NCBI GenBank assembly: GCA_910579335.1
Contig: CAJTUQ010000013.1
Location: 1-21,230, forward strand
Reading direction: 5' to 3'
DNA length: 21,230 bases
Source of the DNA: an uncultured Dorea sp.
GTDB lineage: Bacteria > Bacillota > Clostridia > Lachnospirales > Lachnospiraceae
Shown here: one piece after another, positions 14,408-21,230 of the stretch
Position numbering within the stretch: position 1 is the first letter of the stretch
How the letters are laid out: each line of letters opens with the position of its first letter
The notes under the pieces: model-generated
What the model saw: the letters and a program-made list of their open reading frames with translations, nothing else
The model's database searches: none
What the model was told of the DNA's origin: nothing
Position numbers and translations under genes: made by a program

Positions 14408-17400
14408 ATGCAGAATGAACGTCGTCATATATCGGAAACAACATTATACGGCTTGGAGCTGTCATTGCTTTTTTTAATATTATGCGGTGTGGCAGTACAG
14501 GTGGTGTTTGGACAGCACCATATGTTTTTTTTGCTTCTGCGTCTTGTGTACGCCCCAGGCATGCTCTTTTTGGCAGGCCTGTGTGCCTCGCAGGAAAGCG
14601 GCAGCGTCCCTGTTCTTTTAAAACACGCTGTCTTTTATGCCGTACTCTTCCTGTTTTTCGGATTGTGCAATCAGGTTCTTCTCAATCATAAAAAACCGTT
14701 CCAGAGCGTGATCCGCCTAATTACAATGGTAAAGATTCCGACTCCTTCCGAAATGTTTTTTACTGCCGCCGTATTATTTCTATGCTCTGTGCCGGCAGCA
14801 AAATATATGGAACACATTTATAAAAGAAAGCGTCTGCTGCTGCTCCTTGCAATCCTGGCGCCCGCCGTTTCCTTTTTCCCGCGAAACGTCTTCGGTTATC
14901 CGATAATCGGCGTATTCACAGGTTGTAATACGTATGACTGTATTGCGCTGCTCCCTTATGCCGGATATTTTATTGCCGGCATTTTTGCAGGAAAATGCGC
15001 TGCGCCATTCTCGAAAAGACTGTTTGCCGGCTGCTTTGCCGTTACGCTTGTTTCTGCGGCGGCCGTATTTACCCTGTTAAAACCGGCAGCACTTATTACG
15101 GCCGCTGCATTTCCCGTATATCTTCTTTATCTGTGGGCATGTAACTGCGCACCCTACAGAAAGCTGACCGAACTTCTTTCCGCCCTCTGCCGGAAGGGAG
15201 CCCTCCTGGTGAAAAATGGATACGAAGATTTTATGGCAGGAAGGCAGAAGGCGCTTCCCCTGTATTTTGCCGTATATACCGTGATGTTTCTCTTCACGGC
15301 CGCCTGCGTGTTCTTCTCTTTTATCGAGTACGGCAACAGTATCGCATGGACCCATGACGCCATTTCGCAGTATATTCCGAGAATACACTATTTTACAAAT
15401 TATGTGCAGGAATGCGTATCACTGCTCCTAAAAGGCGACTTTAACTTTCCGTCCTACAGCTTCCGCGTCGGTCTGGGCAATACCGTTCCTCTAAGCTACG
15501 AACCGGTTTACTGGCTGTTTGCTTTGTTTGATTCCTCCAATGTGGAAGCAGCCTACAACATTATAACACTTTTCCGTTTCTTTCTGGCCGGAATTTCCGC
15601 GTCGGTTTTCTTTCTGTACCACAAAAAGGGATACTTTGAGAGCCTTCTCGGAAGTATGATGTATACTTTCTGCGGCTTTGCGATTTATGCCGGCGTACTT
15701 CATGCACACTTTATCGTACCGATGATTTTCCTGCCGCTGTTAATGCTTGCAACGGAAGAAATCTTTCGCAGGAACCGCTGGTATCTGTGCACGATTTTCG
15801 TCGCTGCCGCACTGCCCGCCAATTATTATTTTATCTATATGAGCACGATTGCAATGGGCATTTATTATATCGGTCGCTTTCTGTTTACGAGGGATAAGGA
15901 CAAGAAAAACTGGAAATATTTCTTTACGACTACCGCAGTTTTTGCCGGCTCGTATCTTTTGGGCGTCGTCATCGGAAACATTTCCCTTTTCACCTCCTTT
16001 GCGTCCTTTGTAAGCTCCGGACGGGCGGGAAATTCGGAGATAGCGGCCATGTCTTTGTTCTATTACAAAGACTCCTGGCTCGTACGTCTTTATACGTATT
16101 TTATTTCGGCTCCGGCTACTCCGGGCGCATGGCTGAAGCTTGGTTTTATTCCTTTCGCTTACCTTGCGGTGGTAATACTGCTTATGAAAAAGGGGAACAG
16201 ACTTTTAAAATTCTTATTCCTTATCTGTACCGCTTTCTGCATTTTTCCGGCAGCCGCTTTTGTCATGGGCGGATTCAGCACCATTACCAACCGGTGGTGC
16301 TACATCCTCGCACTCTTAGTTTCCTTTATCACGGTAAGGGCGGTTCCCGAACTCAGAGGCCTTACCCGCAGGGAATTAAAGATTCTGGCCGCGGCCATCC
16401 TGCCCTACGTCCTGATTATTCTTATGAACCGTGATTACCGGGCGGAATATACGCTGGCCTCGCTTGCCGTTCTTCTCTGCAACTATGTCGTCATCTTATG
16501 CATGAACAAAGAACTGCGCCTAATCAACAGCCAGACTGCAAAGCTTGGGCTGATAGCCCTCTGCTGCGCCTCTCTGACGCTGAATGCCTACTATCAGTAT
16601 TTCGAGGGAAAAAATACCTCTGCAAATTCCTTTGTAAAGCAGGGGCGCGTGGTCGATGAAATTACGGACACGCCGATGAAGGTATTGGATCACTATCCTG
16701 ACGATAGCTTTTACCGTGTTTCTACCGCCAGCATTCCCAGAAAAAACCTATGCTCATCTCTGATTATGGATTATAACAGCATCGCTACTTTTTCCAGCAC
16801 GATAAGCGGCCCTGTCATCGACTATAACGCCGAACTTGGAAATACCGCATGGAATCTCGTACAGCTTGGCGGATTCGACAACCGGACGTTTATGAATGCA
16901 CTAGCCTGTGTAAAATATTACGCACTTGCCAAAGACGAGCTTGCCTGCCTTCCTTACGGGTACGAAGAAATCGAGTCGGGAAAAAAAGGCAAAGAGCCAT
17001 ACCGCGTCTATAAAAATAATTACGCCCTTCCTCTCGGCTACACATATGATTCCGTGATGGGCCGGGCAGAATTTGAAAAATACGGCATGGCAGAAAGACA
17101 AGAACTTATGCTGCAGTCTGCGGTACTGGAATCCCCGCCTGAAAACGGAGGGCTAAACGCCGCTTCCCCGAAGCTTACGGCCAAAGAGGCAGAAATTACG
17201 GACTACAGCACAGACGGCATTGAAATCAAGGGCAATACCGCTAAAATATTAAAGCCGGGGGCTTCACTTACCCTTTCTTTCAACGGGCTTGAGGATTCCG
17301 AAACGTCGCTTATCTTTGACGGATGCTTAAACCCGGCAAAGAACAATGACGAATGCATCGTCAAGACAAAGATTACCTGCGGCGATTACAAGCGCACCCT

Positions 17401-17905
17401 GGAATTTCGTTCCGCCAACCATACGTATCATACCGGACAGGATGTCTACCTATTTAATATGGGATACCGGACGGAAGCGGCCCGCAGCTGCACCCTGACG
17501 TTTCTTGATACGGGAAGTTTCTCGGTGGACTCCCTGAAGGTCTACTGCCAGCCTATGGCCGGTTACGCTTCCGCTATTGCTGACCTTACAGAGAACAAGC
17601 TTGAAAATATAGAACTGTCCTCCAACACGGTTACAGGGAATATTGCCGTAGACAAAGAAAAGCTTCTTGTCTTAAGCATTCCCTACCAGAAAGGTTGGAC
17701 CGCCTATGTAGATGGAAAGGAAACCCAGATAGAAAAAGCAAACCTTATGTACTCAGGGATTTTTCTCCAGCCGGGAGAACATGACGTCAAACTGGTGTTC
17801 AAGCGTCCGGGCATGAAAGCGTCTCTCTGCCTGTCCGCCGCCGGAATCGTTATTTTTATCATAGCCTTGATTATCTGGCGCAGACGTATTAAAATGAACA
17901 AGTAA
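14408..17905 (+). CDS. YfhO-family GT-C membrane glycosyltransferase with extra N-terminal membrane module
   Basis: A 1,165-residue polytopic membrane protein. The YfhO part starts near residue 280: FSFIEYGNSIAWTHDAISQY carries the acidic first-loop region of GT-C enzymes (about E307, D317), followed by many transmembrane helices to about 730, then a large predicted extracytoplasmic beta-rich domain (about 740-1135) and a final helix with a basic tail (IVIFIIALIIWRRRIK). YfhO of Bacillus transfers a sugar from undecaprenyl phosphate to lipoteichoic acid. Residues 1-270 form a separate module of about eight to ten helices; LVYAPGMLFLAG and ALLPYAGYFIAGIFAGK recall degenerate acyltransferase-3 (OafA) proteins, but the usual catalytic His-containing start is not seen. 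The ATG at 14408 follows AAGGAG; an earlier in-frame ATG at 14309 lies upstream of the promoter and is rejected. It heads a four-gene operon. Confidence 0.85.
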   Translation: MQNERRHISETTLYGLELSLLFLILCGVAVQVVFGQHHMFFLLLRLVYAPGMLFLAGLCASQESGSVPVLLKHAVFYAVLFLFFGLCNQVLLNHKKPFQSVIRLITMVKIPTPSEMFFTAAVLFLCSVPAAKYMEHIYKRKRLLLLLAILAPAVSFFPRNVFGYPIIGVFTGCNTYDCIALLPYAGYFIAGIFAGKCAAPFSKRLFAGCFAVTLVSAAAVFTLLKPAALITAAAFPVYLLYLWACNCAPYRKLTELLSALCRKGALLVKNGYEDFMAGRQKALPLYFAVYTVMFLFTAACVFFSFIEYGNSIAWTHDAISQYIPRIHYFTNYVQECVSLLLKGDFNFPSYSFRVGLGNTVPLSYEPVYWLFALFDSSNVEAAYNIITLFRFFLAGISASVFFLYHKKGYFESLLGSMMYTFCGFAIYAGVLHAHFIVPMIFLPLLMLATEEIFRRNRWYLCTIFVAAALPANYYFIYMSTIAMGIYYIGRFLFTRDKDKKNWKYFFTTTAVFAGSYLLGVVIGNISLFTSFASFVSSGRAGNSEIAAMSLFYYKDSWLVRLYTYFISAPATPGAWLKLGFIPFAYLAVVILLMKKGNRLLKFLFLICTAFCIFPAAAFVMGGFSTITNRWCYILALLVSFITVRAVPELRGLTRRELKILAAAILPYVLIILMNRDYRAEYTLASLAVLLCNYVVILCMNKELRLINSQTAKLGLIALCCASLTLNAYYQYFEGKNTSANSFVKQGRVVDEITDTPMKVLDHYPDDSFYRVSTASIPRKNLCSSLIMDYNSIATFSSTISGPVIDYNAELGNTAWNLVQLGGFDNRTFMNALACVKYYALAKDELACLPYGYEEIESGKKGKEPYRVYKNNYALPLGYTYDSVMGRAEFEKYGMAERQELMLQSAVLESPPENGGLNAASPKLTAKEAEITDYSTDGIEIKGNTAKILKPGASLTLSFNGLEDSETSLIFDGCLNPAKNNDECIVKTKITCGDYKRTLEFRSANHTYHTGQDVYLFNMGYRTEAARSCTLTFLDTGSFSVDSLKVYCQPMAGYASAIADLTENKLENIELSSNTVTGNIAVDKEKLLVLSIPYQKGWTAYVDGKETQIEKANLMYSGIFLQPGEHDVKLVFKRPGMKASLCLSAAGIVIFIIALIIWRRRIKMNK

Positions 17906-17927
17906 AGAAAATTTTAGGAGAACCAGA

Positions 17928-19055
17928 ATGATTAAATTTAATATTCCGCCTTACACCGGAAAGGAAAATGAATATATTGCCCAGGCCATCGCAAGCCATA
18001 AAATCTGCGGTGACGGGACATTTACAAAAAAATGCAGCCAGTGGATAGAGGAACATACGCATACGGCCAAAGCGCTCCTTACCACCTCCTGCACACACGC
18101 CACGGAAATGGCCGCGCTTCTCAGCGATATTTCACCGGGGGACGAGGTAATCATGCCCTCTTACACCTTTGTATCGACCGCCAATGCTTTCGTTTTAAAC
18201 GGAGCCGATATCGTATTTGTGGATATCCGTCCGGATACGATGAATATTGACGAGAACCTGATTGAGGACGCAGTCACCCCAAGGACAAAAGCTATCGCCC
18301 CTGTTCACTATGCAGGCGTCTCCTGCGAGATGGACAAGATTATGGAAATTGCAAAGCGGCATAACTTAAAGGTTATTGAGGATGCCGCTCAGGGCGTGAT
18401 GTCCGAATACAAGGGACAGCCGCTCGGCACGTTTGGAGACTTTGGGTGCTTCAGCTTCCATGAAACAAAAAATTACAGCATGGGAGAAGGCGGATGCCTC
18501 TTAATCCGCGAGAAAGAGATGATTGAAAAGGCTGAAATCATACGGGAGAAAGGCACAAACCGCAGCAAATTCTTCCGGGGCGAAATCGATAAATACACTT
18601 GGGTGACGGCAGGCTCCTCCTATCTTCCCAGCGAGCTGAACGCCGCATACCTGTATGCGCAGCTCGAACAGGCGCAGCTTATCTATGATGACCGCATGGC
18701 GTCATGGAACCTATACGATGAGCTTTTATCGCCGCTCAGGGATAAAGGGAAACTATGTCTTCCGGCTGTTCCAAACGGATGTAAACATAACGCGCACATG
18801 TTTTACATAAAGGCGGCCGATTTAGAAGAACGCTCCGCTCTTATCCAATATTTGAAGGAGCACAATATCTTCTCTGTCTTCCACTATATTCCGCTGCACA
18901 CCGCTCCCGCGGGCAGCCGGTACGGAAGATTCCACGGCAAAGACGTCTATACGACACGGGAAAGCGAACGTCTCCTTAGACTTCCCCTGTACTATGGGCT
19001 GAAAGCCGAGGACGTGCGCTTTATATGTGAAAAGATAACACAATTTTACCAATAG
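17928..19055 (+). CDS. wecE: dTDP-4-amino-4,6-dideoxygalactose transaminase (WecE/RffA type)
   Basis: A DegT/DnrJ/EryC1/StrS-fold, PLP-dependent sugar aminotransferase of 375 residues. WecE converts dTDP-4-keto-6-deoxy-D-glucose and glutamate to dTDP-Fuc4N. The similarity to enterobacterial WecE is visible throughout: MIKFNIPPYTG, ICGDGTFTKKC, LLTTSCTHATEMAALL, GDEVIMPSYTFVSTANAFVL, PVHYAGVSCEMD, EDAAQGVMS, then the PLP lysine K181 in FHETKNYSMGEGG and IREKGTNRSKFFRG. This supports the specific WecE subgroup rather than a generic DegT protein. AGGAG precedes the ATG, 22 nt after yfhO. No wecD-type acetyltransferase or dTDP-sugar genes (rmlA, rmlB) are in the window, so its substrate must come from elsewhere. 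Confidence 0.9.
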   Translation: MIKFNIPPYTGKENEYIAQAIASHKICGDGTFTKKCSQWIEEHTHTAKALLTTSCTHATEMAALLSDISPGDEVIMPSYTFVSTANAFVLNGADIVFVDIRPDTMNIDENLIEDAVTPRTKAIAPVHYAGVSCEMDKIMEIAKRHNLKVIEDAAQGVMSEYKGQPLGTFGDFGCFSFHETKNYSMGEGGCLLIREKEMIEKAEIIREKGTNRSKFFRGEIDKYTWVTAGSSYLPSELNAAYLYAQLEQAQLIYDDRMASWNLYDELLSPLRDKGKLCLPAVPNGCKHNAHMFYIKAADLEERSALIQYLKEHNIFSVFHYIPLHTAPAGSRYGRFHGKDVYTTRESERLLRLPLYYGLKAEDVRFICEKITQFYQ

Positions 19056-19076
19056 ATACAGGAGAGCCGTGAAAAG

Positions 19077-20015
19077 ATGTTATATTCCATTATTATACCC
19101 TGTTACAATTCTTCAAAAACGATCCGAAAAGTCGTGGAGCTTACCATGCAGGAGATGGAGCGTCAAAAACGCACTCCCTATGAATTTGTGCTGGTAGACG
19201 ACTTTTCCCCTGACGGCGGGGCAACTGTAAAAGAGTTGGAAGCCCTTGCCGATGAGTATGCCTGCGTAAAAGTCGTAGAGCTTGCAAAAAACTCCGGCCA
19301 ACACAACGCCGTGATGGCCGGGCTCAATTATGCGTGCGGCGACGCTTTAATCGCAATGGACGACGATATGCAGACACACCCTTCCCAACTCCCTGTATTA
19401 TTTGAGGAATTTGACAAGGGCTATGACATCGTCTACGGCTATTACCCGCAGAAAAAACACAGTCTGTTCCGCAATTTCGGAAGCTATGTAAATTATCTGT
19501 CCGTGCGCATCCTAATCGGGAAGCCCAAGGACATGAAAACCTCCAGCTTCTGGATTATCCGCAGATTTATCCGTGACTACGTAATCGAATATAAAAGCCA
19601 GTATACCCATCTGCAGGGACTTTTCCTCAGAACGACGCGCAACATCAGCAGCGTCCCCGTAAAGCATTTTGAGCGGGAGGTCGGGACCTCCAACTATACC
19701 TTAAAAAAGCTTATCGGGCTCTGGTCCAATATCATGGGATATTCCATCGTACCGCTCAGGCTTGCCACCTACTGCGGATACATCTTTTCCCTGTTAGGTA
19801 TATTCGGAGCGGCCTTTACCGTTATCCGGAAGCTTATCGTCCCTTCAATGGCAATCGGCTGGCCGTCCATGATGGCTGCCATCTGCTTTTTTTCCGGAGT
19901 AAATCTATTGTTTCTGGGACTGATCGGCGAATATCTTGGCAGGATGTTTCTCGGCATGAGCCGCTATCCGCAGTTTGTTGTCCGAAAAATATATACACAA
20001 AAGGAGGATTCTTAA
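19077..20015 (+). CDS. polyprenyl-phosphate glycosyltransferase, GT2 family (ArnC/CsbB/DPM1-like)
   Basis: A 312-residue GT-A fold enzyme expected to move a sugar from its nucleotide to undecaprenyl phosphate on the cytoplasmic face. The N-terminal domain shows YSIIIPCYNSS, FVLVDDFSPDGG (D41, D42), AKNSGQHNAVMAGLNYA and the metal-binding IAMDDDMQTHPSQ (D95-D97). Two C-terminal transmembrane helices (about 228-250 and 265-290: GVNLLFLGLIGEYLGRM) and the closing RYPQFVVRKI are typical of the ArnC, GtrB and CsbB group. The AGGAG site is about 12 nt from the ATG, slightly long; a GTG between them is out of frame. YfhO-type transferases use products of exactly this enzyme class (CsbB in Bacillus), so it is the natural donor partner of the first gene. 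Confidence 0.9.
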   Translation: MLYSIIIPCYNSSKTIRKVVELTMQEMERQKRTPYEFVLVDDFSPDGGATVKELEALADEYACVKVVELAKNSGQHNAVMAGLNYACGDALIAMDDDMQTHPSQLPVLFEEFDKGYDIVYGYYPQKKHSLFRNFGSYVNYLSVRILIGKPKDMKTSSFWIIRRFIRDYVIEYKSQYTHLQGLFLRTTRNISSVPVKHFEREVGTSNYTLKKLIGLWSNIMGYSIVPLRLATYCGYIFSLLGIFGAAFTVIRKLIVPSMAIGWPSMMAAICFFSGVNLLFLGLIGEYLGRMFLGMSRYPQFVVRKIYTQKEDS

Positions 20016-20016
20016 A

Positions 20017-21198
20017 ATGAAGAAAATTATGATTCTTGGCGCAGGCATCTATCAGGTCCCGCTTATCAAAACGGCAAAAAGACTCGGCATCTACTCCATC
20101 GTTGTGAGCATACCCGGAAATTATCCCGGCTTTGAACTGGCGGACAAGATTTATTATGAAAACACAACCGACTATGATAAAATCCTTGAAATCGCAAGGG
20201 AAGAGCAGATTGACGGCATCGTGACCGCGGGAACGGACGTTGCGGTAATCACAATTGGAAAAGTCTGCGATGAATTAAACTTGTGCGGTCTTTCTTTTGA
20301 CGCCGCACAGGTTGCCGCAAACAAACTTCTGATGAAATCAAAATATGAAGAGCATGGCGTCAGGACCGCCAAATTCCGCCGGATTCCTCTGGATGCGGAC
20401 GATGTCGCCGGCCGTATCAGCGGGCTTAGCTTCCCCCTGATCTTCAAATCTGTTGATTCGTCAGGAAGCCGCGGCATTGTAAGAGTTGACTCTGAGGCGG
20501 ATTTTGATGCCGCCATCGAAAATGTAAGAGAAAACACAAGATCCGATTCCTATATCGTGGAGGAGTTTATAGAAGGCGAGGAATTTGGCGCTCAGGCCTT
20601 TGTATACCACGGGGAAGTCTCGTTTATTCTTCCCCACGGAGACTATGTATTCAAAGGCGATACCGGAGTTCCAATCGGGCATTTCGCCCCTTACGAACTT
20701 GATGCGGCTGTAATCGAAGATGCCAGGAAACAGCTTACCGCTGCCATCCGCGCAATGGGTCTTGACAACTGCGCCATCAACGCAGACTTTATCCTCAGAG
20801 ACGGACAGACCTACGTGCTGGAAATCGGCGGGCGCTCCGGCGCTACCTGCCTGGCGGAGTTAGTGTCCATCTATTACGGCTTTGACTATTACGAAAAAAT
20901 ACTGCGGTGCGCCTTAGGGGAAGATACGGTGTTCGACTGCGGCTCCCATGCCGTTCCCAATGCAAGCATGCTGCTGATGAGCGAAAAAGACGGCGCTATA
21001 ATAAGCCAGACAAACCGGAATCCGGAAAATCCGGATATCTATGAGGTACAGTTCGATTACAAGCCCGGCGACAATGTGCACAAATTCCATGTAGGACCCC
21101 ACCGTATCGGCCACGTCATCACAAAAGGAAGCACTCTTAAAGATGCGGTGGACACCTTGCAGGAAGCGCTGACACACATTGAAATCAAGGTTGATTAG
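20017..21198 (+). CDS. ATP-grasp ligase (carboxylate-amine ligase family)
   Basis: A 393-residue ATP-grasp enzyme. Visible parts are an N-terminal Rossmann-like preATP-grasp domain (MKKIMILGAGIYQVPLIKTA, then DGIVTAGTDVAV), the ATP-binding segments FPLIFKSVDSSGSRGI and IVEEFIEGEEFG, and the metal-binding end NADFILRDG with LEIGGRSGATCL. The family joins a carboxylate, activated as acyl phosphate, to an amine or similar nucleophile; the substrates are not readable here. The ATG at 20017 has GGAGG 9 nt upstream and lies one base after the GT2 stop; an earlier in-frame ATG at 19975 would overlap that gene. In this operon a likely nucleophile is the 4-amino group of the sugar made by the WecE-like enzyme, so aminoacylation or another acylation of that sugar is a reasonable inference. 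No terminator follows, so the operon may continue past the window. Confidence 0.87.
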   Translation: MKKIMILGAGIYQVPLIKTAKRLGIYSIVVSIPGNYPGFELADKIYYENTTDYDKILEIAREEQIDGIVTAGTDVAVITIGKVCDELNLCGLSFDAAQVAANKLLMKSKYEEHGVRTAKFRRIPLDADDVAGRISGLSFPLIFKSVDSSGSRGIVRVDSEADFDAAIENVRENTRSDSYIVEEFIEGEEFGAQAFVYHGEVSFILPHGDYVFKGDTGVPIGHFAPYELDAAVIEDARKQLTAAIRAMGLDNCAINADFILRDGQTYVLEIGGRSGATCLAELVSIYYGFDYYEKILRCALGEDTVFDCGSHAVPNASMLLMSEKDGAIISQTNRNPENPDIYEVQFDYKPGDNVHKFHVGPHRIGHVITKGSTLKDAVDTLQEALTHIEIKVD

Positions 21199-21230
21199 CT
21201 TTTGCCTATTTGCTTTTAAAACTTTTCACG

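Overview
The window reads as chromosomal DNA of a Gram-positive, low-to-mid GC Clostridia, most likely a Lachnospiraceae gut bacterium. The grounds are purine-rich AGGAG-type ribosome binding sites before nearly every gene, sigma-A-like promoters, a rhodanese-less ThiI paired with a cysteine desulfurase, two LytR-CpsA-Psr (LCP) proteins and YfhO-type cell-wall glycosylation. The species call is inference. There are no rRNA or tRNA genes, insertion sequences, integrases or CRISPR arrays.

Region 1 (1-5617) is housekeeping. The 3' end of an HPr-like gene on the + strand converges on a minus-strand operon. In transcription order that operon holds a DUF218/YdcF-SanA membrane protein, mntP (Mn efflux), prmA, rsmE, a NifS-like cysteine desulfurase and thiI. 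It makes ribosome and tRNA modification functions plus a metal exporter. A hairpin at 206-240 lies between the converging genes.

Region 2 (5662-14268), all minus strand, is cell-envelope biology. It holds an LCP ligase gene followed by a secreted, membrane-anchored cohesin-like protein with an acidic repeat tail, then glmS with its own promoter and no room for a glmS ribozyme. Beyond that is a two-gene unit of a GH25 lysozyme (two Fn3-like domains and an SH3 domain) and a second LCP gene. The second LCP gene is frameshifted in the middle of its catalytic domain and ends in a Gly/Ser/Asn tail encoded by 63-bp tandem repeats.

Region 3 (14333-21198), + strand, is a four-gene operon, probably still unfinished at the window edge: a 1,165-residue YfhO-family membrane protein with an extra N-terminal membrane module, a WecE/RffA-type sugar aminotransferase, an ArnC/CsbB-type polyprenyl-phosphate glycosyltransferase and an ATP-grasp ligase. 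The logic resembles a mix of the Arn and WecE pathways: make a 4-amino-4,6-dideoxy sugar, possibly acylate its amine with the ATP-grasp enzyme, load it on undecaprenyl phosphate, flip it, and transfer it outside the cell with YfhO. This is the best candidate for an undescribed system. The enzyme families are clear from sequence; the combined pathway is inference.
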